Positions 1 through 5,947 of a DNA stretch of 7,140 nt are shown one piece after another. Origin of the DNA: Acidimicrobiia bacterium (lineage in GTDB: Bacteria > Actinomycetota > Acidimicrobiia > IMCC26256 > JACDBD01). The notes beneath the pieces were generated by a model. It saw only the letters and a list, made by a program, of their open reading frames with translations, was not told where the DNA came from and did not search any database. The stretch spans positions 1 through 7,140 of the forward strand of contig JAPSGP010000150.1 of assembly GCA_031177445.1 (NCBI GenBank), in the 5' to 3' direction. Position numbers and translations under genes: made by a program. Every line of letters begins with the position of its first letter. Within the stretch, counting starts at the first letter, position 1.

Positions 1-54
1 CCGTCCGACAGAGAGGCGACGGCGGCTTTGTCGACCGTCGCCGAGGAGAGATAG
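1..54 (+). CDS. C-terminal tail of an upstream gene (5' end outside the window)
   Basis: The first 18 codons, read in frame 1, are open and end in TAG at 52-54, directly abutting the ATG at 55 with no spacer. The peptide is short (PSDREATAALSTVAEER) and carries no diagnostic motif. In many Actinomycetota the gene before alr is the bifunctional NAD(P)H-hydrate epimerase/dehydratase (NnrE/NnrD), whose C-terminus often has an S-D pair followed by an A-L-rich helix. That fits loosely, but the identity is inference from context. It could instead be any other gene, or chance open frame, because 54 bases is too short to judge. The reading is favoured by the zero-gap junction, which matches the packing of the rest of the operon. 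Confidence 0.45.
   Translation, partial: PSDREATAALSTVAEER
43..48 (+). promoter_or_regulatory. Ribosome binding site of the CBS-domain gene
   Basis: GAGGAG lies six bases before the ATG at 55 and inside the last codons of the upstream reading frame. It supports the chosen start even though the ATG directly follows the TAG of the preceding frame. Confidence 0.7.
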
Positions 55-522
55 ATGCCGGAACCGGAGACCGTCAGCACCGTGATGAGCGCCAGCGTGA
101 TCACGCTCCGTCCCGACCAGACCGTCGAGGAGGCTGCCGACGTCCTCGCGGCGCGGGGCATCGGCGCGGCTCCTGTCACCGACGCCGACGGCAAGCTCGT
201 CGGCCTCCTGCGGGACGAGGATCTCATCGTGTCGGAGGCGCGCCTGCACGTGCCGACCGTGATCACGTTTCTCGGCGCCGACTTCGTTTGGCCTTCCTCG
301 CTGCACCATTTCGAGCACGAGTTGAAGAAGGCCGCGGGCTCGACGGTCGCCGACGTGATGTCGACCGAGTTCCCGACCATCGCCCCCGATGCAGGCCTCG
401 AGGAACTCGCCACGCTCATGCACGAGCGCGACGTGACGCACGTCCCCGTCGTCGACGGCGACAAGCTCGTCGGCATCGTCGCCCGGGGCGATCTCGTCCG
501 GTTCCTGTCGCGGACCACATGA
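55..522 (+). CDS. Tandem CBS-domain protein
   Basis: This 155-residue soluble protein consists almost entirely of two CBS domains. CBS1 spans about residues 7-62 (MSASVITLRPDQTVEEAA, then GAAPVTDADGKLVGLL). CBS2 spans about 98-153 (VADVMSTEFPTIAPD, then THVPVVDGDKLVGIVARGDL). The linker, about 63-97, is longer than usual and has aromatic and basic residues (FVWPSSLHHFEHELKK). Paired CBS domains form a Bateman module that generally binds adenosyl ligands such as AMP, ATP or S-adenosylmethionine and senses energy state. No catalytic or DNA-binding domain is attached, so the partner and ligand are unknown. The ATG at 55 is preceded by a good ribosome binding site, GAGGAG at 43-48, six bases upstream. 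The stop overlaps the alr start as ATGA, so it is probably translated together with alr. A role in regulating Alr or another operon product is possible but unsupported. Confidence 0.9.
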   Translation: MPEPETVSTVMSASVITLRPDQTVEEAADVLAARGIGAAPVTDADGKLVGLLRDEDLIVSEARLHVPTVITFLGADFVWPSSLHHFEHELKKAAGSTVADVMSTEFPTIAPDAGLEELATLMHERDVTHVPVVDGDKLVGIVARGDLVRFLSRTT

Positions 523-1646
523 GCGAGCAGTACCGCTCGGCCTGGGCGGAGATCGATCTCGACGCGGTCCGCGCGAACGTCCGCGCGCTGGCGGAGCTGG
601 CGCAGCCGGCGCAGCTCATGGCGGTCGTGAAGGCCGACGGCTACGGGCACGGTGCGGTGCCGGCGGCGCGGGCCGCCGTCGCCGGCGGCGCCACGTGGCT
701 CGGCGTCGCGCTGGTCGAGGAGGGTGTCGAGCTCCGGCGCGCCGGGATCGACGCGCCGGTGATGCTGCTCTCGGAGCCGCCGGCGGGCTCGGCCACCGCG
801 GTCGTGCAGCATGGGCTCACGCCGGTCGTCTACACGGCTTCCGGGATCGAGGCGCTCGCCAAGGCGGTCGCGCATGCGAGCAACGAGCGCCCGCTGCCGG
901 TGCACCTCAAGGTGGACACCGGCATGCACCGGGTCGGGTGCACGGTCGCGGACGCGGGCGCGCTCGCAGACTCGGTCGTCGCGCGCGACGAGCTCCGGCT
1001 GGAGGGCGTGCTGACCCACTTCGCGGTCGCGGACGAGCCCGAGAACGCCTACACCGCCGAGCAGCTCGATCGCTTCGATGCCGTACTCGCCGACCTTCGC
1101 GGACGCGGCGTCCAACCTGATCTCGTCCACGCCGCGAACACCGCGGGACTCCTCGTGCACGGTGAAAGGGCGCGATTCGACCTCGTCCGCACGGGGATCA
1201 CGATCTACGGCGTCCCGCCGGCACCCGAGCACCGCGATCGCATCGCGCTTCGTCCCGCCCTCGCTCTGAAGGCTCGGGTGTCACACGTGAAGGCACTGCC
1301 GGCGGGTGCGCGCCTTTCGTACGGGCTGCGCTACACGATGGAACGGGCGGGCACCGTGGCGACGGTGCCGGTCGGGTACGCCGACGGCGTGCCGCGCAAC
1401 CTCGCGCACACAGGAGGCGAAGTGCTGCTCGGCGGCCGGCGGTGCCCGATCGCCGGCACCGTGACCATGGACCAGCTCATGGTCGACGTCGGCGACGGCC
1501 GGGTCGAGTGCGGCGACGAGGTCGTGTTGCTCGGACGCCAGGGCGACGAGGAGATCACGGCCGACGAGTGGGCCGAACGTCTCGGCACCATCGCGTACGA
1601 GATCGTGTGCGGCATCGGCCCGCGCGTCCCCAGGACCTACGTGTGA
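519..1646 (+). CDS. alr: Alanine racemase
   Basis: This PLP-dependent cytoplasmic enzyme interconverts L- and D-alanine and supplies D-alanine for peptidoglycan. The product is 375 residues, normal for the family. The N-terminal TIM-barrel domain carries the PLP lysine K38 in VVKADGYGHG. The second catalytic base is Y268 in RLSYGLRYT, at the start of the C-terminal beta domain. By comparison with the Geobacillus enzyme, other expected active-site residues are present: K131 and R138 in KVDTGMHRVG, H167 in THFAV, R224 in VRTGITIYG, M317-D318 in TMDQLMVDVG, and Y360 in TIAYE. The protein ends in the typical GPRVPRTYV. The ATG at 519 overlaps the CBS stop as ATGA and has only a weak Shine-Dalgarno, so translational coupling is likely. 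A longer in-frame extension to 288 exists but only shadows the CBS gene, and conserved Alr sequence (WAEIDLDAVRAN) begins right after this ATG. Confidence 0.97.
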   Translation: MSEQYRSAWAEIDLDAVRANVRALAELAQPAQLMAVVKADGYGHGAVPAARAAVAGGATWLGVALVEEGVELRRAGIDAPVMLLSEPPAGSATAVVQHGLTPVVYTASGIEALAKAVAHASNERPLPVHLKVDTGMHRVGCTVADAGALADSVVARDELRLEGVLTHFAVADEPENAYTAEQLDRFDAVLADLRGRGVQPDLVHAANTAGLLVHGERARFDLVRTGITIYGVPPAPEHRDRIALRPALALKARVSHVKALPAGARLSYGLRYTMERAGTVATVPVGYADGVPRNLAHTGGEVLLGGRRCPIAGTVTMDQLMVDVGDGRVECGDEVVLLGRQGDEEITADEWAERLGTIAYEIVCGIGPRVPRTYV

Positions 1647-2722
1647 CGGACGGCAAGCGCGCGCTAGTCGGCGCGGGCGTCGTCGCCGGGATCCTGGGCG
1701 CGGCGTACGCGGCCGAGCGCGCCCTGGTCGCCGGGATCAGGCGCACGCCCGATCCCGATGCCGGGAAGACGCTGCAGCCGCCGTTCGACGAGAGCCTGCG
1801 CTTTCCCACCCATGACGACGGCAGCATCTTCACGATCTGCCGGGGCAAGGGGCCGGCGCTGCTCTTCTGCCACGGGGTCACGCTCTCGAACCGCGTGTGG
1901 GTCAAGCAGTTCGAGGATCTCCCGGAGCGCGGGTTTCGGTGCATCGCCTTCGACAGTCGCGGTCACGGCGAGTCGTCGACCGGCACGACCGGGCACTCGA
2001 TCGCCAACCTTGCCGAAGACGTCCGTACCGTGATCGAACACCTGAACCTGCGCGACGTCGTGCTGGTGGGTCACTCGATGGGCGGAGTGGCGGCACAGGC
2101 GTTCGCGCTCCTGCATCCCGACCTGGCAGCCGCACGCGTGCGCGGGCTCGTGCTCATGTCGACGCTCGCGCGAACACATCTCGGTGGCTCCGCGCTCCTG
2201 CGCGAGCTCGCCGAGAAGCTGACCGGCCGGGGGCCGGCCGCGAGCCAGTTGCTGGGTCAGCCCAACCTCGGCTTCCTGTTCGCCCGGATCGGCTTCGGAC
2301 GCGAGCCGCAGGCGAGCCACGTCGAGTTGGCGAGGGAGATGATCGTCGCCTGCGAAGCCGACGAGAGTCGGCTGGCGATCGGCGCACTGCTCAGCCTCGA
2401 TCTCACCGACGAGCTTCCGAACGTCCGCCTGCCCACGCTCGTGCTCAGCGGCACCGCCGACGTCCTCACGCCTCCGGCGGAGTCACGGAGGATCGCGGCA
2501 CTCATCCCCGGGGCCCGGCTCGAGGTGTTCAAGGGCGCCGGCCACATGCTGATGCTCGAGCGCACGCAGGAGGTCGACCGGCTCATCGCCGACTTCGCCC
2601 GCGATCTCGGGGCGGGCTCACCCTTCCGGCGGTTCTGGCCCCGCCGATCACGGCGGATCGCGCGTGGAAGGCGGCCCGGCTTGCGACCGCGCTCCCAGCG
2701 CACCGGGGAGCGGGCGTCCTGA
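1643..2722 (+). CDS. Membrane-anchored or exported alpha/beta-fold hydrolase
   Basis: This is a 359-residue serine hydrolase. Residues 7-24 form a hydrophobic stretch after K5-R6 (VGAGVVAGILGAAYAA), either a signal anchor or a cleavable signal with a weak A-Y-A site. The hydrolase core follows: oxyanion region CHG at 76-78, DSRGHGESS at 104-112, nucleophile elbow GHSMGG with S145, acid D273 in GTADVLTP, and H301 in GAGHMLMLE. Hydrolases with this N-terminal helix followed by a basic segment are the usual neighbour of alr/tsaE in actinobacteria; their substrate is not known to me. Annotation as proline iminopeptidase or haloperoxidase would be over-interpretation. GTG at 1643 overlaps the alr stop as GTGA and has AGGA at 1632-1635, seven bases upstream. 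The last 34 residues (about 326-359) are an unusual arginine-rich tail with 13 Arg, beyond the point where the fold normally ends. Confidence 0.88.
   Translation: MTDGKRALVGAGVVAGILGAAYAAERALVAGIRRTPDPDAGKTLQPPFDESLRFPTHDDGSIFTICRGKGPALLFCHGVTLSNRVWVKQFEDLPERGFRCIAFDSRGHGESSTGTTGHSIANLAEDVRTVIEHLNLRDVVLVGHSMGGVAAQAFALLHPDLAAARVRGLVLMSTLARTHLGGSALLRELAEKLTGRGPAASQLLGQPNLGFLFARIGFGREPQASHVELAREMIVACEADESRLAIGALLSLDLTDELPNVRLPTLVLSGTADVLTPPAESRRIAALIPGARLEVFKGAGHMLMLERTQEVDRLIADFARDLGAGSPFRRFWPRRSRRIARGRRPGLRPRSQRTGERAS
2705..2710 (+). promoter_or_regulatory. Ribosome binding site supporting a CTG start at 2719
   Basis: GGGGAG lies eight bases before the CTG at 2719. No ATG, GTG or TTG occurs in the P1 hydrolase frame anywhere between about 2611 and 2775, so this site is the main sequence evidence for initiation at the CTG (or at ATC 2722). 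Confidence 0.5.
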
Positions 2723-3594
2723 TCACCGACGTCCCCGGCATCGGTGTCGGTCACTGGACCGGCGCCGGGACGGGCGTGACCGTGATCACGGTCCCGCCGC
2801 TGACGGTGGCATCGGGCGAGGTCCGTGGCGGTGCCCCTGCAACCCGTGAGCTCGCGCTCCTCGACCCCGCCCGCCTGGTCGAGCACGTCGATTCGGTGGT
2901 GCTCGCGGGCGGCTCGGCGTTCGGCCTCGCCGCCGCCGACGGCGTGATGTCGGCGCTCGAGGCCCAGGGACGGGGCTTCCACACCGCGGGCGGCCCGGTG
3001 CCGATCGTGCCCACGGCCGCGGTCTACGACCTCGTCGAGTCCGGGGGCGTTCGTCCCGGGCCGGCCGAAGGCGCGGCCGCCTTCGCCGCTGCCCGCATCG
3101 GTGAGCCGTTCGAGACCGGCCGGGTGGGGGTGGGAAGGGGAACGACGGTCGGGAAGTGGAAGGGCGCCGAGCACCGGTCGCCCGGGGGTCTCGGGACCGC
3201 CTCGACCCGGGTCGGCGACGCGACCATCGGCGCGCTCGCAGTCGTCAACGCCATCGGTGACGTCATCGCGGCCGACGGGACGGTGCTCGCAGGGTCCACC
3301 GCGCCGCCGGACGCGCCACCGTTCCCAGAGCCGTTGCCGTTCGTCGAGGGCGAGCACACGACGCTCGTCGTCGTCGCGACCGACGCGCAGCTCTCGAAGG
3401 CCGACTGCCACCTCGTGGCCCACAGCGTCCACGGCGGTCTCAGCCGGGCGCTGTTCCCGTCGCACACCAGGTTCGACGGCGACCTCGCGGTGGTGCTGGC
3501 GACCGGCGGCGTCCACGGCCATCTCGACCGCCTCCGGGCGGCGGTGCTCGATCTCGTCCCCGAGGCCATCCGAGCCGCCGTCGACGGGACGTAG
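2719..3594 (+). CDS. P1/S58 family Ntn-type hydrolase (DmpA/NylC-like), apparent CTG start
   Basis: This 291-residue protein has the signatures of the P1 (peptidase S58) family, whose members self-cleave to expose an N-terminal Ser or Thr nucleophile. Known members include the aminopeptidase DmpA and the nylon-oligomer hydrolase NylC. Visible motifs are ITDVPGIGVGHWT (2-14), VLAGGSAFGLAAADGVM (61-77), TVGKWKG (143-149), TIGALAVVNAIGDV (169-182), HTTLVVVATDA (213-223) and HTRFDGD (249-255). By comparison with NylC (Lys189, Asn219, Thr267, Asp306, Asp308), the likely catalytic set is K146 or K148, N177, T214, D253 and D255. The T214-D253 spacing of 39 equals NylC. The residue before T214 is His instead of the Asn of NylC. 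The conserved ITDVPG motif begins one codon after CTG 2719, which overlaps the hydrolase TGA as CTGA and has GGGGAG eight bases upstream. GTG 2776 would delete the motif. The natural substrate is unknown. Confidence 0.85.
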   Translation: MITDVPGIGVGHWTGAGTGVTVITVPPLTVASGEVRGGAPATRELALLDPARLVEHVDSVVLAGGSAFGLAAADGVMSALEAQGRGFHTAGGPVPIVPTAAVYDLVESGGVRPGPAEGAAAFAAARIGEPFETGRVGVGRGTTVGKWKGAEHRSPGGLGTASTRVGDATIGALAVVNAIGDVIAADGTVLAGSTAPPDAPPFPEPLPFVEGEHTTLVVVATDAQLSKADCHLVAHSVHGGLSRALFPSHTRFDGDLAVVLATGGVHGHLDRLRAAVLDLVPEAIRAAVDGT

Positions 3595-3603
3595 CCTTTT
3601 CGG

Positions 3604-4203
3604 GTGTCCGTGGTGGTGGAGCCGCCGGCGTTCGCGTCGTTCGAGGCACTGGAGCGCGCGGCTCTGGCCTGCGTCAGGTGCCCGCTGGCGACCCAGGGCC
3701 GGACCCAGGTCGTGTTCGGGACCGGCGATCCCCACGCCGACCTCATGTTCGTGGGCGAAGGCCCGGGCCAGCAAGAGGACGTCCAGGGCGTCCCGTTCGT
3801 CGGTCGCGCCGGCCAGCTCCTCACGCGGCTGATCGAAGGCATCGGGCTCGCGCGGAGCGACGTCTATATCGCGAACGTGGTGAAGTGCCGTCCGCCGGGG
3901 AACCGCGACCCTTTGCCGGTCGAGATCGAGAGCTGCCGGCCCTTTCTCGAAGGGCAGCTCGCGTTCGTCGATCCGAAGGTGGTCGTGACGCTCGGCAACT
4001 TCGCCACCAAGTTGCTGCTCGAGACCAAGGACGGCATCACGAAGCTGCGCGGGCGCGAGTTCCCGTTCCGGGATCGAGCAGTGCTCGTCCCCACCCTGCA
4101 TCCGTCGGCCGTGCTCCGCAACGGCGGTGCCGCGCTCGCCAATGCCCGGGCCGACTTCGTGCGGGTGAAACGAGCACTCGAGCGATCGAGGGCAGCGCGA
4201 TGA
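3604..4203 (+). CDS. Family 4 uracil-DNA glycosylase (iron-sulfur type)
   Basis: The enzyme removes uracil from DNA, arising from cytosine deamination or dUTP incorporation, and starts base excision repair. The product is 199 residues, normal for family 4. Four cysteines suited to a [4Fe-4S] cluster are present: C23 and C26 in CVRCPLA, then C95 and C111 (C-x15-C). The uracil-binding motif is GEGPGQQED at 51-59, close to the canonical GEAPG. It is followed by VPFVGRAGQLL (63-73), YIANVVKCRPPGNRDP (88-103) and the C-terminal LHPSAVLR motif (165-172). GTG at 3604 lies nine bases after the P1 hydrolase stop and has no clear Shine-Dalgarno. Further in-frame GTGs at 3610, 3613 and 3616 are alternative starts that would shorten it by two to four residues. 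It is not a usual member of the alr-tsa cluster; its position here may only mean shared expression. Confidence 0.95.
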   Translation: MSVVVEPPAFASFEALERAALACVRCPLATQGRTQVVFGTGDPHADLMFVGEGPGQQEDVQGVPFVGRAGQLLTRLIEGIGLARSDVYIANVVKCRPPGNRDPLPVEIESCRPFLEGQLAFVDPKVVVTLGNFATKLLLETKDGITKLRGREFPFRDRAVLVPTLHPSAVLRNGGAALANARADFVRVKRALERSRAAR

Positions 4204-4694
4204 ACCCTGTCCGCGTGACGACGCGCGGTCCCGACGAGACGCTCGCGGTCGCTCGCGCCCTTGCCGACGGCCTACGCCCCGGCGATGTCGTGCTCCTCGG
4301 CGGCGATCTGGGGGCGGGCAAGACCGTGTTCGCCCGCGGCGTCGCCCGCGGGCTGGGGATCGAGGATCCGGTGGTCAGCCCGACGTTCACGATCGTTCGC
4401 GAGTACGCGGGCCGGATCCCGCTCGTGCACGTCGACGTCTACCGGGTCGAGACCGTGCGCGAGCTCCATGATCTTGGGTTCGACGAAATCGTGCGCGAGG
4501 ACGCCGTCACGGTGATCGAATGGGGCGACCTCGTGGCGTCGATGTTCCCCGAGCGGCTCGACATCCGTCTCGAGCTCGTTTCCGACGACACGCGTGAGAT
4601 CGAGGTCGCAGTGAGGGGTGCGTCGTGCGCCCAGCGCGCCCCGGAGCTCGAGGCTCGGATCACCGGTGCGATGGCGTCCTCGGGCCGAGGCTGA
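4200..4694 (+). CDS. tsaE: tRNA threonylcarbamoyladenosine biosynthesis ATPase TsaE
   Basis: TsaE is the P-loop ATPase that binds the TsaB-TsaD complex and allows repeated rounds of t6A37 synthesis on tRNA. The product is 164 residues, standard length. Visible motifs are the Walker A loop GGDLGAGKT (34-42), the conserved SPTFTIVREY (60-69), VHVDVYR (76-82) and VIEWGD (105-110), where E107 is the family's conserved acidic residue. ATG at 4200 overlaps the glycosylase stop as ATGA, with GAGGG at 4188-4192 seven bases upstream. The C-terminal 25 or so residues are less conserved, which is usual. It forms a functional set with tsaB and tsaD downstream. Confidence 0.96.
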   Translation: MNPVRVTTRGPDETLAVARALADGLRPGDVVLLGGDLGAGKTVFARGVARGLGIEDPVVSPTFTIVREYAGRIPLVHVDVYRVETVRELHDLGFDEIVREDAVTVIEWGDLVASMFPERLDIRLELVSDDTREIEVAVRGASCAQRAPELEARITGAMASSGRG

Positions 4695-4696
4695 AC

Positions 4697-5383
4697 GTGC
4701 TGATCCTCTGCCTCGACACCGCCACGCCGCGCGTCAGCGTCGCATTCGGCCAGGACGGTGCCGTGCTGGGCGAGGTCGAGCTCGGAATCGGCCAGCGGCA
4801 TGCCGAGCAGCTCGCGCCGGCCATCGAGTTCCTGTGCCATCACCTCGACGTCCAGCTCGCCCACCTCGCGGGCATCGCCGTCGGCGTCGGCCCCGGCCTC
4901 TTCACGGGCCTGCGCGTCGGCATCACCACCGCGAAGGTGATGGCACAGACGCTGCGGGTCCCCGTGGTCCCGGTGCCGAGCCTCGACCTCGTGGCCTATC
5001 CGCTGCGTCACTCGCACCGGTTGATCGCGGTCGTCTTCGACGCCAAGCGGCACGAGGTGTTCCATGCCCGCTACCGGCCGGTCCCAGGTGGGGTGCAGCG
5101 CGTGTCGGAGTACGGTGTCGCGCCACCCGAGAAGGTGGTTGCCGAGCTGCTCGCGTCAGCGGACGAAGTACTGCTTGCCGGTGACGGCGTGACCCGCTAC
5201 GGCGAGTTCGCGGCGCTCGATCGAGCGGAGGTCGCGGGACCGGAGTTCGCCGCACCCAGCGCGGCCGCGCTGGTCGAGCTCGCGACGGCCCGCATGGAGC
5301 GGGAGGAGTTCTCGGCCCCGTCCCAGATCGCGCCGCTCTATCTCCGGAAGAGCGACGCCGAGCTGGCCAAAAGGGCGAGGTGA
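4697..5383 (+). CDS. tsaB: tRNA threonylcarbamoyladenosine biosynthesis protein TsaB
   Basis: TsaB is a catalytically silent ASKHA-fold paralogue of TsaD. It dimerises with TsaD and scaffolds the t6A complex with TsaE. The product is 228 residues. Visible features are ILCLDTATPRVSVAF (3-17), QRHAEQLAP (33-41), the hallmark GVGPGLFTGLRVG (63-75; many homologues have Ser for L69), a VVFDAKRHEVFHARY segment (112-126) and PLYLRKSDAE at 213-222, the typical C-terminal end. GTG at 4697 is two bases after the tsaE stop, with GAGG at 4687-4690 six bases upstream. An in-frame ATG at 4625 would add 24 residues encoded inside tsaE that look unrelated to the family, so it was rejected as the start. Confidence 0.94.
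   Translation: MLILCLDTATPRVSVAFGQDGAVLGEVELGIGQRHAEQLAPAIEFLCHHLDVQLAHLAGIAVGVGPGLFTGLRVGITTAKVMAQTLRVPVVPVPSLDLVAYPLRHSHRLIAVVFDAKRHEVFHARYRPVPGGVQRVSEYGVAPPEKVVAELLASADEVLLAGDGVTRYGEFAALDRAEVAGPEFAAPSAAALVELATARMEREEFSAPSQIAPLYLRKSDAELAKRAR
5377..5383 (+). promoter_or_regulatory. Strong ribosome binding site of rimI, overlapping the tsaB stop
   Basis: GAGGTGA, a seven-base match to the consensus anti-Shine-Dalgarno complement, overlaps the tsaB stop codon and lies six bases before the ATG at 5390. It is the best ribosome binding site I see in the window and fixes the rimI start. Confidence 0.75.
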
Positions 5384-5389
5384 GGTCTG

Positions 5390-5947
5390 ATGGCCGCCAA
5401 TCCCGAGATCGGGCCGCTGGTCGTCAGCGTGGTGCAGATGCGCCGCCGGCACGTACGGTCGGTGCTGCGCATCGAGCAGCAGGTCTACCCGCGACCATGG
5501 AGCATGTCGCTGTTCCTCAGCGAGCTCGCGCTGCGATCCACGCGTGCCTACTTCGTTGCCCGCGTCGGACGCGATGTCGTCGGCTACGGCGGCCTCATGA
5601 TGAGCGCCGACGACGCGCACATCACGACTATCGCAGTCGATCCGCGCTGGCATCGGAACCACATCGGCATGCGGCTCCTGCTCGTGCTCGCCCGTGAAGC
5701 CATCGAGCGCGACGCCAGGAGCCTGACGCTCGAGGTGAGGCTCTCGAACCGCGCCGCACAAGATCTCTATCGCCGCTTCGGGTTCGCGCCGGTCGGCGTG
5801 CGGAAGAACTACTACGCCGAGACCAACGAGGACGCGCTGGTGATGTGGGCCCACGAGATCCGGAGCCCCGCGTACGCCGAGCTGCTCGACGGGCTCGAGC
5901 GCGGGGTCCGGGGGGAGACGATCGTCGAGGAGCCCAAGCGCTGGTGA
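5390..5947 (+). CDS. rimI: Ribosomal-protein-alanine N-acetyltransferase RimI-like GNAT
   Basis: This GNAT-fold enzyme uses acetyl-CoA to acetylate protein N-termini; in enterobacteria RimI modifies ribosomal protein S18. The product is 185 residues, longer than the roughly 150 of E. coli RimI, with about ten extra residues at the N-terminus and a C-terminal extension after residue 156. Family motifs are strong: RIEQQVYPRPWS (27-38), LEVRLSNRAAQDLYRRFGF (114-132) and RKNYYAETNEDALVMW (138-153). By comparison with Salmonella RimI (Glu103, Tyr115), the catalytic pair is E115 and Y127 with identical spacing of 12. The acetyl-CoA loop after IAVDP reads WHRNHIGMRLL (87-97), so the usual Q/R-x-x-G-x-G/A signature has His at its first position and His at its first Gly. 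The start has a strong Shine-Dalgarno at 5377-5383. It lies between tsaB and tsaD, the usual actinobacterial position. A different protein target than S18 is possible. Confidence 0.93.
   Translation: MAANPEIGPLVVSVVQMRRRHVRSVLRIEQQVYPRPWSMSLFLSELALRSTRAYFVARVGRDVVGYGGLMMSADDAHITTIAVDPRWHRNHIGMRLLLVLAREAIERDARSLTLEVRLSNRAAQDLYRRFGFAPVGVRKNYYAETNEDALVMWAHEIRSPAYAELLDGLERGVRGETIVEEPKRW

Noticed and set aside
288..518. N-terminal extension of alr to an ATG at 288
   Set aside because: It translates the CBS gene out of frame into Arg-rich sequence. Alr homology begins right after the ATG at 519.
1897..2718. Upstream continuation of the P1 hydrolase frame, suggesting a hydrolase-P1 fusion by -1 frameshift
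   Set aside because: The continuation runs inside the alpha/beta hydrolase gene and gives Arg-rich sequence with no family similarity. I see no slippery heptamer near the junction, and the hydrolase frame is intact to its own stop.
2257..4101. Very long open frame on the minus strand (614 codons)
   Set aside because: It lies opposite the well-supported P1 hydrolase and uracil-DNA glycosylase genes. Its product is dominated by Arg, His, Asp, Glu and Gly without recognisable motifs, as expected for antisense frames in high-GC DNA.
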